From: Bacillota bacterium
Lineage (GTDB): Bacteria > Bacillota > Syntrophomonadia > Syntrophomonadales > Syntrophomonadaceae
Direction of reading: 5' to 3'
Assembly (NCBI GenBank): GCA_017861475.1
Contig: JAGFXV010000006.1
Location: 1-16,118 of the forward strand
DNA length: 16,118 nt
Shown: positions 1-7,275 of the stretch, piece by piece
How positions within the stretch are numbered: the stretch's first letter is position 1
How the letters are laid out: each line of letters starts with the position of its first letter
Program-made: the position numbers and the translations under genes
Notes under the pieces: model-generated
Told to the model about the DNA's origin: nothing
Databases searched by the model: none
The model's input: the letters and a program-made list of their open reading frames with translations, nothing else

Positions 1-1
1 A

Positions 2-43
2 CAAAGCATTCTGGGCGATTACTGGCTGAAGGCAGCCGATTAA
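2..43 (+). CDS. possible C-terminal tail of an upstream gene (partial)
   Basis: A short open frame entering from the left edge encodes about 13 residues ending GDYWLKAAD and stops with TAA at 41-43. It is followed within 50 bases by a terminator-like hairpin, as expected for the end of a + strand gene. Another frame stays open from base 1 to a TAA at 157-159, but it runs through the hairpin and into the end of the convergent transporter gene, so I prefer the shorter one. Too little is visible to name a product, and the call is weak. Confidence 0.2.
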   Translation, partial: QSILGDYWLKAAD

Positions 44-89
44 TAAATAGCGGCAACCTACTGAAAGAAAAAGGCGCTTTAATAAATGA

Positions 90-126
90 CCCCGCTCTAC
101 CATTGGCAAAGCGGGGTGAATTCTTT
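90..126 (+). terminator. hairpin terminator between convergent genes
   Basis: CCCCGCT at 90-96 pairs with AGCGGGG at 110-116 around a 13-base loop. On the + strand a T-rich stretch (121-126) follows after a few bases, so it could end a gene entering from the left. In the other direction it lies just past the stop codon of the transporter gene at 149, but the T-run there is weaker. It could serve both directions. Confidence 0.55.
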
Positions 127-148
127 TTAGGTGATTTAATTGAGCAAA

Positions 149-826
149 TTATTTCTTAAGCGCAGCGGCTTTCTTGGCTAAGGAGCCGAAGGGTGCTCCA
201 ACCGGCAGTACGGTAAACCCATAATGAGTATTCAGCACCGTAGCAGCAGAACCATAGAAAGATACAATCGCGATTGCCATTTCAGAGTAGGCGGCCAGCA
301 TATGCCATGCTTCTCCTCCCCAACCCAGTGTGCTCATGAATAAGCCTAGGAAGAGCAGGTCGATCAGGAAAAAGATAATGAACAGTACTTTGTTGGCTCC
401 CATTGCACCCACCGTCATAAAAACGGTAAAGATAAAATAACCCAGGAAAGCGTAACCAAGCTGATGAGGATCAAAGCCTGCAGTACCTGGGACGATCGTT
501 CCTTTAACTGTCATATACCAGGTCATGGCAACTCCAAACCAGAAGAATCCGTATCCGCAAAATGCAGTTGCTCCGAAGGTATTGTCATGTTTGTAATCCA
601 TCAGCCCAGCCACAAATTGGGCAGCAGCACCGAGGAAAATTGCCCAGGGTATAATGTAGGCCACACCGTCTGTGATTCCCAATTTTTGAGTTGAGGCCAC
701 CAGGGTTACCATCGCCAGGCCTAATAAGCCGAGTGGTGAAGGATTTGCAACCAGGTCCTGCACGTGACCTGAAACTCTCACTTCAGAAATAGGACCTGCT
801 TTTTCACTTGCGTTGCTTTTTGACAT
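149..826 (-). CDS. satP: acetate/succinate transporter, GPR1/FUN34/YaaH (SatP) family
   Basis: Membrane protein of the GPR1/FUN34/YaaH family, whose bacterial members (E. coli SatP) move acetate and succinate across the cytoplasmic membrane as small multimeric channels or proton symporters. The family signature is visible near the N-terminus as NPSPLGL (residues 28-34), with Ser where Ala or Val is usual. A second typical stretch runs from FVAGLMDY to NTFG (about 71-85). About six hydrophobic segments follow one another up to residue 200, ending in a Lys/Ala-rich tail. An ATG exists six codons upstream (844), but GAGGAGG falls inside those codons, so the start is placed at 826, giving 225 aa; E. 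coli SatP is 188 aa. The divergent neighbour is an acyl-CoA dehydrogenase, which suits export or uptake of acetate in fatty-acid metabolism. Family is secure; substrate is by family knowledge only. Confidence 0.88.
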   Translation of the reverse strand: MSKSNASEKAGPISEVRVSGHVQDLVANPSPLGLLGLAMVTLVASTQKLGITDGVAYIIPWAIFLGAAAQFVAGLMDYKHDNTFGATAFCGYGFFWFGVAMTWYMTVKGTIVPGTAGFDPHQLGYAFLGYFIFTVFMTVGAMGANKVLFIIFFLIDLLFLGLFMSTLGWGGEAWHMLAAYSEMAIAIVSFYGSAATVLNTHYGFTVLPVGAPFGSLAKKAAALKK

Positions 827-1288
827 AATTTCCTCCTCATTCATTAAAAATCTCTCTCCGTTGGGTCAACCGATTATTTGATTATCAACCGCAGCAGCTG
901 GGTACCCCCTTTCGATAATATCTTTATCAAGTTCAACAAATCTTTTAAAATTCCTGTTTTTTAACAATGTTTATTTCGAGTGTTACCGCGTTAATCCAGG
1001 TAATTTCCTGGGCTATATTTCAGTTTAATAACATACAAAATAGGAATATAGTTTAGCGGAAAATAAAACAATTTATAATATTATGAATAATTGAATAATT
1101 GCGATGAGAAAAGAAGGAATTACCTTGTGAACTAGCGAAAAGAGGGATAAGTCTAAATGGCTTTACATATATTGGAGCTATAAGATAATAATGGCTCACA
1201 GAATGGAGGTGTGTAAACAAAACAACAAGGCATTGATGAGTAATAATCAGCCCGGGAGAAGTGGAATATACTTGAGGGGGGTTTTATT
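827..1288. other. divergent intergenic spacer, no gene seen
   Basis: This 460-base AT-rich spacer separates the transporter (-) from the acyl-CoA dehydrogenase (+). I see no convincing gene in it. It holds a sigma-A-like promoter toward the dehydrogenase (1162-1189), a tandem pair of GAATAATT at 1085-1100, an interrupted inverted repeat CCAGG/CCTGG at 996-1011, and the 11-base palindrome TTGATTATCAA at 878-888 close to the transporter start. Any of the palindromes could be an operator, but none matches a site I can name. No clear promoter for the transporter was found. Confidence 0.6.
1162..1189 (+). promoter_or_regulatory. sigma-A-type promoter for the acyl-CoA dehydrogenase
   Basis: TTTACA (1162-1167) and GATAAT (1184-1189) are each one base off consensus and separated by 16 bases. 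Transcription would begin near 1196, leaving a leader of about 90 bases. Found by eye; no other equally good pair lies closer to the gene. Confidence 0.5.
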
Positions 1289-3166
1289 GTGTCCGCTAAT
1301 TTTGCGTATAAGAATACGCGCGATCTTAAATTTATTCTAAAAGAGTGGCTGCCTACCGAAGAAATATTTGCTTATCCGCGTTTTGCCGACTATTATTCCA
1401 AGGAAGATGTTGATTCAGTCCTTGACCCAATTCTGAAAATGGCCAAAGATTTAATTGAACCAAGTAATGAAGATGGGAATTCCAATCCCTGTCGGTATGA
1501 TAATGGAAAAGTGTTTACTCCGCCCACATTTGGCCCGTTGTTTCATAAACTACAGTCAGAAGGGTGGGGGACCAGCAACGTTGATGAATCCGAAGACGCC
1601 ATGGTATTGCCAAATATTTTAAAATCGGCGGTTTGGGAATTGTTCCTGGCTGCCAATCCGGCTTTCCTGCCTTACATCATACTCACCAGCGGTGCGGCTG
1701 AATTGATTCAGAGTTTTGCTTCGCCGGAATTAAGGGAAATGTTTTTACCCAAAATGATGGATGGAACCTGGTCTGGGACGATGTGTCTGACGGAATCAAC
1801 GGCCGGTTCTGACGTCGGAGATATTCTTTCCAAAGCTTATCCGACCGATCATCCCCGCATCTTTAAAATTAAAGGCAGCAAGATTTTCATAACCGGCGGT
1901 GACAACGATTTCACCGAAAACGTTATTCATCTTTATTTGGCCAAGGTTGAGGGATCTGCCAAAGGAACCAAAGGAATATCTTTGTTTATTGTTCCCAAAT
2001 ACTGGGTCAATGAGGATGGCAGTCTGTCAGACAACGATGTGCAGACCACCGGTATTGAACATAAATTGGGCCAGTACGGTTCCGTAACCGCCTCTCTGAG
2101 CATGGGCGAAAACGGTAACTGCCGCGGTTGGCTGCTAGGACAAAATCCGCTGGAAAATGACGGTGTCGGTGAGGGCATGGCGCAAATGTTTGAAATGATG
2201 AACGGAGCCCGTATGGAAACCGGTCATTCTGCCTTGGCCTGCATTGCCAATGCTTTTTATAATGCGCGTGATTACTGTCAGGAGAGAATTCAAGGTCGTC
2301 TTATGACTGATCCCAAGGGTGACCGGGTTAGCATTATCAAACATGAGGATATCAAAAGAACCCTGCTCATGGGCAAAGCTCATATAGAAGCCATGCGGGC
2401 GATGATGTACAGATCTTATTTTGCCTTTGACGTGCGTCATTGTGATCCTGATCCCGACAAACGCAAAAAAGCCAATAATTTGATCGAGGTTACCACTCCA
2501 TTATGCAAGGCTTTTCCCAGTGATGAAGCCTGGTGGCTGATCGGTGAAGCGATTCAAGCTTATGGGGGATATGGTTACTGTGAAGAATATCCGGTAGCTC
2601 AAATTGCCAGAGATGTAAAGATCTATTCCATCTGGGAGGGAACCAATTTCATTCAGGCCATGGATCTGGTGGGTCGTAAATGGACAATGGGTAAAGGCGC
2701 TGTTTTTGCTGATTTTATCCAGGAAATGCGTGATTTTTGCGCTGCCAACAAAGCCGTGGTTGAAGCTGCCGCTGCAGGGGAAACAGGTCAGATGGACCTC
2801 AGCCTGAATAGAGAGTTTGCCATTTTGGAAAAGGCATTGGACGCTTATGGTCAGTTGCAAATGGCTATCGGCGGTTATTTCGGCAAGAAAGAATTCAGCA
2901 TGCTGCCTTTATATGCACGTCGTATCCTGACGGCCACATCCCAACTGTATGCAGGCAGATGTATTATGGATCAGGCTTTGGTAGCTTCCCGGAAAGCGCA
3001 GGAAGTTGGACCAGATCATTATGACTATAATTTCTATGTAGGAAAGATTTTATCTGCCAAATACTTTGTCCGCAATGTTGTGCCAAATGTTTGGGCAGTA
3101 GCCGATATTGTTAAAGATGGTGACAGATCAGCGCTTGATGTTTCACTGGAGTCTTTTGATTATTAA
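1289..3166 (+). CDS. acyl-CoA dehydrogenase, long form with C-terminal extension
   Basis: FAD-dependent oxidation of an acyl-CoA to the 2,3-enoyl-CoA, passing electrons to an electron-transfer flavoprotein. At 625 aa it is much longer than the usual 380-400 aa short/medium-chain enzymes. It matches the class with an added C-terminal helical domain (AcdC type, as in DmdC-like dehydrogenases); here residues beyond about 470 form that extension. The flavin-binding signature CLTESTAGSDVG is at 166-177. The second family signature, QAYGGYGYCEEY, is at 423-434 with one deviation. The likely catalytic base is Glu450 in IWEGTN. The start is GTG, seven bases after a GAGGGGGG ribosome site. No ETF or thiolase genes adjoin it; its neighbour is an acetate transporter. 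Chain-length specificity cannot be judged by eye, so beta-oxidation, branched-chain or thioether acyl-CoA substrates all remain possible. Confidence 0.92.
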   Translation: MSANFAYKNTRDLKFILKEWLPTEEIFAYPRFADYYSKEDVDSVLDPILKMAKDLIEPSNEDGNSNPCRYDNGKVFTPPTFGPLFHKLQSEGWGTSNVDESEDAMVLPNILKSAVWELFLAANPAFLPYIILTSGAAELIQSFASPELREMFLPKMMDGTWSGTMCLTESTAGSDVGDILSKAYPTDHPRIFKIKGSKIFITGGDNDFTENVIHLYLAKVEGSAKGTKGISLFIVPKYWVNEDGSLSDNDVQTTGIEHKLGQYGSVTASLSMGENGNCRGWLLGQNPLENDGVGEGMAQMFEMMNGARMETGHSALACIANAFYNARDYCQERIQGRLMTDPKGDRVSIIKHEDIKRTLLMGKAHIEAMRAMMYRSYFAFDVRHCDPDPDKRKKANNLIEVTTPLCKAFPSDEAWWLIGEAIQAYGGYGYCEEYPVAQIARDVKIYSIWEGTNFIQAMDLVGRKWTMGKGAVFADFIQEMRDFCAANKAVVEAAAAGETGQMDLSLNREFAILEKALDAYGQLQMAIGGYFGKKEFSMLPLYARRILTATSQLYAGRCIMDQALVASRKAQEVGPDHYDYNFYVGKILSAKYFVRNVVPNVWAVADIVKDGDRSALDVSLESFDY

Positions 3167-3190
3167 TTAGTAATCAGAAATGAAAGATTT

Positions 3191-3220
3191 AACAGGGACT
3201 GCCGGCAGGCAGTCCCTGTT
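3191..3220 (+). terminator. strong bidirectional terminator
   Basis: A perfect 13-bp stem (3191-3203 with 3208-3220, containing AGGGACTGCC) closes on the four-base loop GGCA. It sits 24 bases past the dehydrogenase stop and 15 bases past the end of the convergent gene at 3236, so it probably ends both transcripts. The T-tracts on either side are short and the stem is the main evidence. Confidence 0.8.
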
Positions 3221-3235
3221 AGTTTCTGGGCGATA

Positions 3236-3472
3236 TCAGCGTGAAAGCGCCAACAGAGCATAAAGTTCAAGGCGAATCGCCGTAATCAAAAATTCAGCTG
3301 AATTTGCATTTTCTGCAGCTGAAGATAAATTATCGGTGATTTCCTGATGCAGCTTCGGATATTCGCTCCTGGGCAGGAGCTTGTTCATCTCGCCCAACGA
3401 TGCCAGCAAAGAGGAGTAAAATTGACTGTTGCCAGCTGGGGCATGGGTTTCTGTGGGGGGATGTTCTTTCAT
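3236..3472 (-). CDS. hypothetical protein, 78 aa (last gene of unknown operon)
   Basis: I do not recognise this protein. It is 78 aa and soluble. The first 15 residues are polar and Pro/Thr/His-rich and probably unstructured. A helical segment follows (about 19-78), with hydrophobic positions near the C-terminus (FLITAIRLELYALLAL) that look like an amphipathic packing helix rather than a membrane span. The ATG lies three bases beyond the TAA of the 524-aa gene and has an AGAAGGA ribosome site inside the end of that gene. It is therefore almost certainly translated in the same message and may bind its upstream partner. It ends just before the terminator at 3191-3220. Confidence 0.65.
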   Translation of the reverse strand: MKEHPPTETHAPAGNSQFYSSLLASLGEMNKLLPRSEYPKLHQEITDNLSSAAENANSAEFLITAIRLELYALLALSR

Positions 3473-3475
3473 TAA

Positions 3476-5050
3476 TTATCCTTCTTCCAGAATGATTTTA
3501 GGAATGAGGGCATCCTTTAAGTCATCCAACCGGAACAGGAATATATCACCGTCTTCTTCCGCAATTAAATGTTCCTGTTCGGTTTGATCATCTTCGATAT
3601 TCAGTAGATCGTAATAGTCGGAAGGAAATACTTCACCTTTATTGATCACCACGTGTTCGATCCGCAAATCCATATCCTTGAACTGACGACTTAAATTCCG
3701 CGGCGCCAGGGTTCTTGCCAATTGATTTTTCATTTCCGCCAACAGAAACTGGTAGTTATCAATCGTTGTCAGTATTTGTTCGTACTGCTGCTGCATCTTC
3801 TCAATATGCCGGGCTCTGGTATTAAGATGATCGATCTGCATTTCAAGAAAAGAAAATTGGTTTTTTAAACGTTCGAGCATGTTATTAAGAATATTAAATT
3901 CAGTCATATCGTTGTCTTTAAGTATGCTTTTGAATTTCGGCCACGCTTCACTTAAAATTTTGCCGGCCGATTCACTGAAGATTGGAAAATCAGGATTGGA
4001 TGCTTCTTCATACTGCTTGATCAAATTCTGCAGATTTTTCTGTACCTGGGCCATGAGGCTGGTTATTTCTTTGATGAAAGAATAGTTTACGGGTTTAGAC
4101 CAATGCATTTCCAGCAACATTGGTTCCGGGATGCCTGCCCCGCTACTGACTCTTTCCAACAAATAAAGCAGTGATCGGAGCCAGGTTGCAAAATTCCTGA
4201 CCGTAATTTGGATTCGTTTACGGTCTCTTTGCTTGATACTGAGTTCCAATAGTTCCTCGTAAAGGATAAAGTGCGGACGTACATGCTGTTTGTACCATGT
4301 TGACAGGGACGGCGAGTATTTTTTATTAGCCAGGTTATTTTCTATTTTATATAATTCGTCCAGCCAAATGTCCCAATTATCTGCCGACTTTTCATCACTG
4401 CCGGATATTTTTGTTAAAAGCTTTTGAGCTAGTTCCAGGTTCATCATCAAACGCTTAAAATCTCTGTCAAAGTTGTTGTTGTCCGGTTCCCAGCTTAACC
4501 ATAAATTCCTGAGCATTGCCTGAAACGGATAATTATTAAAGCATTTTGTCAGTTCCAGTTCGGTTATCAGTGATTGACAGGACTTTAATATGTCAAGACT
4601 TTTTACGATAGTCGTCAACATATCTTTAAGGGCATATATCAGCTCCAGCAACAACTGCTCCTGACTGAGCCCGGTGGTGAAGCGGAGATCGTCAACCAGC
4701 GCATGGTTCTGCTTTAGTAGATTAAGTCCGTTCTTCACATGGTTATAAATTTGTGCAGACCGCTTCAGATTTTTTAAAATATCCTCTTTCAGGGCAGATT
4801 CGTCGCGAGCGATTTTGTACAGCTTTTTCATTTCCTCTTCCATTTCGGTACGATAAAGCGGAAAGAATCGTTCTTGAAAGCTTTGGTAATAATAGCTGTT
4901 CAAATCAAGAATAAAGTCTTCCAATTCATTCTGGCCGAGCTGTTGGCTCTGCAGATACTGCATTTGTTGCTGCAGTTCTTCTTTGATACCGGTCAGGAAG
5001 GATGACAATTCAAGCATGTTTTTATTCGTATCCGGTTCTGGCAGATTCAT
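3476..5050 (-). CDS. hypothetical coiled-coil protein, 524 aa
   Basis: I do not recognise this protein. It has no signal peptide and no membrane segment, so it should be cytoplasmic. It is almost entirely alpha-helical by composition, rich in Leu, Gln, Glu, Lys and Asn. Heptad-like stretches occur near the N-terminus (about 15-45, ELQQQMQYLQSQQ), in the middle (about 100-165), and late in the chain (about 405-460, with MQQQYEQILTTIDNYQ). The last 55 residues differ: a short beta-like stretch (EHVVINKGEVF), an acidic run (EEDGDIFLF) and an Ile/Leu tail, perhaps a small end domain. Its ATG overlaps the TGA of the 484-aa gene (ATGA), so the two are translationally coupled. A structural, scaffolding or adaptor role is possible from shape only; no catalytic motif was found. 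Confidence 0.75.
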   Translation of the reverse strand: MNLPEPDTNKNMLELSSFLTGIKEELQQQMQYLQSQQLGQNELEDFILDLNSYYYQSFQERFFPLYRTEMEEEMKKLYKIARDESALKEDILKNLKRSAQIYNHVKNGLNLLKQNHALVDDLRFTTGLSQEQLLLELIYALKDMLTTIVKSLDILKSCQSLITELELTKCFNNYPFQAMLRNLWLSWEPDNNNFDRDFKRLMMNLELAQKLLTKISGSDEKSADNWDIWLDELYKIENNLANKKYSPSLSTWYKQHVRPHFILYEELLELSIKQRDRKRIQITVRNFATWLRSLLYLLERVSSGAGIPEPMLLEMHWSKPVNYSFIKEITSLMAQVQKNLQNLIKQYEEASNPDFPIFSESAGKILSEAWPKFKSILKDNDMTEFNILNNMLERLKNQFSFLEMQIDHLNTRARHIEKMQQQYEQILTTIDNYQFLLAEMKNQLARTLAPRNLSRQFKDMDLRIEHVVINKGEVFPSDYYDLLNIEDDQTEQEHLIAEEDGDIFLFRLDDLKDALIPKIILEEG

Positions 5051-6501
5051 TTATTCACCCCCAAAAATGAGCCCAGCAGCATCTGCTGCAGGACAATATT
5101 GTTTCCATCCTTGAATCTGTCAGGATGAGCAAGATATAAATCCCGAATGGAGTGCCTGGTATATTTGCGGGCCGTCAACCATCGTTTTTCGGCCTCGTTT
5201 TGCAGGTCATAATCGGTTGATTTGCCCAATTGTTCAAAAATGTTACGGTTAAGAAATGGAGCTGCCGGTATCCATTTATAGAGGGCCAGATAGTTTTGTA
5301 AAAGCCTGCCGGCCAGTGGCTTTGACATATGGATTTTATGGCTGTACGCTAAAAAACGTAAAATTTCCATGGTCGACAAAGCTATATGGGGCATGACGGT
5401 TACATCCCGGTCGATTACAGCCAGCAATTGATGCAAGTTATTTTCATCGAATTCCGAACCGTTGATAAAATAACCGGCTAATAAATCATCTTCTCCTTGG
5501 TCCAACTGCAGAAACGAATGAGTCATTTCTATTAAAGTATAATCCATGTTGCCTTCAAGATTGGTGTGCATATTTTGAAAGATTTGCAGATATATCTGAG
5601 CATTGTTTTCTGGCCGCATTTCTGGAAAATTTTGCTGATATAAATTTTGACTGAGCTGACAAGGGAAACTGCTGTTAAGTAAAGCATACATGGATAATGA
5701 TTTGGATAATATCCGGCTGATCGATTTATTCATACTGTTATAGTCTTCAGGAAGGAAATTTTCTCTGCCGGCAGTCCATCGGCGGTAAACGATTTGTAGC
5801 AGAGCCAGGCATTCGTTCAACATACCCAACATAAACAACTGTTCAGCAGCTTCCAGATATTTGGTGAGATAAATGAAAAGATTCTCCGGGTTTGTTTCAG
5901 GTGTAAATGTTAACAAACGAACCGTTTGATTGAGGAGATCTATTTTATCACCGAATATCGTCGGATAATTTCCGGTTGCCGACTGCAGCAAACCATGATG
6001 AATCTCGGATTGTTGCTGATGAAGCTGTGAGCATCTGGATTTAAGCATTTTGCGCAGGTTGTTATTGGCGGTTCTTTCCAGCAGATAATCACATACTTCA
6101 TAACCCAGAACCGCAAGTATATCCTCATAGCAATCTTTACACTCATCGCGATAAAGATTGATCAGAAATTGCAGACTTTGGGGCGGAGATTTTTCTACTG
6201 TGATGATTTGGGGAAGGCATCGCAGAAATTCTTCACAGAGTTGCCACGGGCCCTGCAATAGCTCATTCTGAACCGCCAAGCTGTCCATGTTTAAAAAAAG
6301 AATCTGCATGAAAACCGGCTTATATTCTCCATATGCCAGACTGTGCCGTAAAAATACATATTGACTTTTGCTCTGTATTTTAAAGTCGCGATATCCTGAC
6401 AGATTTTGCCGTAAATCTTTTTTCAGCTGGACTTCGTTGCGCCAGAAAGAGAAAAGATCTTCCCGAGGCAGATCCTGCCAGTGCTGCAATACATTTCGCA
6501 T
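5047..6501 (-). CDS. hypothetical helical protein, 484 aa
   Basis: I do not recognise this protein. It is 484 aa with no signal peptide or membrane span. It is dominated by helices with regularly placed Leu and aromatic residues, as in an all-alpha solenoid or helical-repeat protein, but I cannot make out an exact repeat unit. Cysteines cluster modestly near residues 90-155 (LCEEFLRCLP, ECKDCYED, EVCDYL, SRCSQL); CKDC is the only close pair, so a metal site is possible but unsupported. The ribosome site GGGAGAA lies seven bases before the ATG, in the 17-base gap after the 240-aa gene. The stop overlaps the start of the 524-aa gene by four bases. Tight coupling with that coiled-coil protein suggests they act together. 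Confidence 0.75.
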   Translation of the reverse strand: MRNVLQHWQDLPREDLFSFWRNEVQLKKDLRQNLSGYRDFKIQSKSQYVFLRHSLAYGEYKPVFMQILFLNMDSLAVQNELLQGPWQLCEEFLRCLPQIITVEKSPPQSLQFLINLYRDECKDCYEDILAVLGYEVCDYLLERTANNNLRKMLKSRCSQLHQQQSEIHHGLLQSATGNYPTIFGDKIDLLNQTVRLLTFTPETNPENLFIYLTKYLEAAEQLFMLGMLNECLALLQIVYRRWTAGRENFLPEDYNSMNKSISRILSKSLSMYALLNSSFPCQLSQNLYQQNFPEMRPENNAQIYLQIFQNMHTNLEGNMDYTLIEMTHSFLQLDQGEDDLLAGYFINGSEFDENNLHQLLAVIDRDVTVMPHIALSTMEILRFLAYSHKIHMSKPLAGRLLQNYLALYKWIPAAPFLNRNIFEQLGKSTDYDLQNEAEKRWLTARKYTRHSIRDLYLAHPDRFKDGNNIVLQQMLLGSFLGVNK

Positions 6502-6518
6502 AGAAAGTTCTCCCTAAT

Positions 6519-7241
6519 TTACCTGCCATAGAATTCGTTGTTTAATATCTGACAGGCGTTGACTGCTTTTTGATAATTGTTTTCGGTCAAAAAGATGTAG
6601 TAGTAAATGGATTTCTCCTTATTGGTGAAAATACCTCCCAGATAATCAGGTCCCAGGACTTCAATTTTATCAGTACTGGATTTATTACCGCGCAGGTAGC
6701 GATAACTCTGAACGCGGCTGACAAAATCATAACGTCCAATTTTTTCAAAATGACTTTTTAACCCCAGTTCCTTAAAAGAATTCCCTTTCTCATATTTATA
6801 AACCACTTCTTTTTGCCGTGGCACAGGCAAGCCCCATTCAATCTGCGGGCTGCCGGCAAGCAGTTTTTGCAGAGATTCTATTTCTTGCGAATTGATCGTC
6901 TGCCCATAGTTGAAAAGCAAATATTCATGCAAAAAGGCAGGGAAATCATTCGGAGCCAGGATTGAATCAGGATGATTTTCAAGAAAGTCCCAATTTTGTA
7001 CCAGATAATCAAAAAAATCATCTCTGCCGTAACGAAATGGCGTCAGGCAATGGCCGTATTCTTTATACAACAGGTCAGCATATAGATCATAAAAAGACCG
7101 ATAGGTATCATATGATTTCCTGCGTAATCTTTGGGCGTAGGCGATCAATTTGAGTAATTCATCTTCATCCGGCCGTAACTGCCGGTCGATTTTTCCTGTA
7201 ATTATCTTGATTTCTTCGGGGAGGTGTAAAGGAATATTCAT
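6519..7241 (-). CDS. hypothetical protein, 240 aa (first of unknown operon)
   Basis: I do not recognise this protein. It is 240 aa and apparently cytoplasmic. The N-terminal half is helical and rich in Tyr, Phe, Arg and Asp (for example RRKSYDTYRSFYDLYADLLY, about 40-59). The C-terminal half (about 130-240) looks mixed alpha/beta, with EVVYKYEKG, KIEVLGPDYLGGIF and IYYYIFLTEN. No catalytic motif is evident. Its ATG is 34 bases downstream of the PdaA-like stop. The nearest ribosome site (GAAAGG) is rather far, about 17 bases away, so initiation may be weak or coupled. Position and direction put it in one unit with the PdaA-like gene and the three genes that follow. Confidence 0.72.
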   Translation of the reverse strand: MNIPLHLPEEIKIITGKIDRQLRPDEDELLKLIAYAQRLRRKSYDTYRSFYDLYADLLYKEYGHCLTPFRYGRDDFFDYLVQNWDFLENHPDSILAPNDFPAFLHEYLLFNYGQTINSQEIESLQKLLAGSPQIEWGLPVPRQKEVVYKYEKGNSFKELGLKSHFEKIGRYDFVSRVQSYRYLRGNKSSTDKIEVLGPDYLGGIFTNKEKSIYYYIFLTENNYQKAVNACQILNNEFYGR

Positions 7242-7275
7242 TAATTCTTAATGGTTACCTTTCTGTAATTCATAT

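Noticed and set aside
1..159. Frame open from base 1 to TAA at 157-159 on the + strand (52 codons).
   Set aside because: It runs through the hairpin terminator at 90-116 and overlaps the end of the convergent transporter gene; the sequence shows no recognisable domain, so it is probably open by chance.
464..694. 76-aa + strand frame within the transporter gene.
   Set aside because: It lies wholly antisense inside a well-supported membrane protein gene and has no ribosome site or family likeness.
878..888. TTGATTATCAA as a possible FNR/CRP-type site.
   Set aside because: FNR sites need four bases between the half-sites (TTGAT-N4-ATCAA); here there is only one, so the resemblance is superficial.
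1933..2860. Several minus-strand frames of 81-119 aa inside the acyl-CoA dehydrogenase.
   Set aside because: They are antisense shadows of a gene whose motifs are all in place; none shows a start site or a plausible protein.
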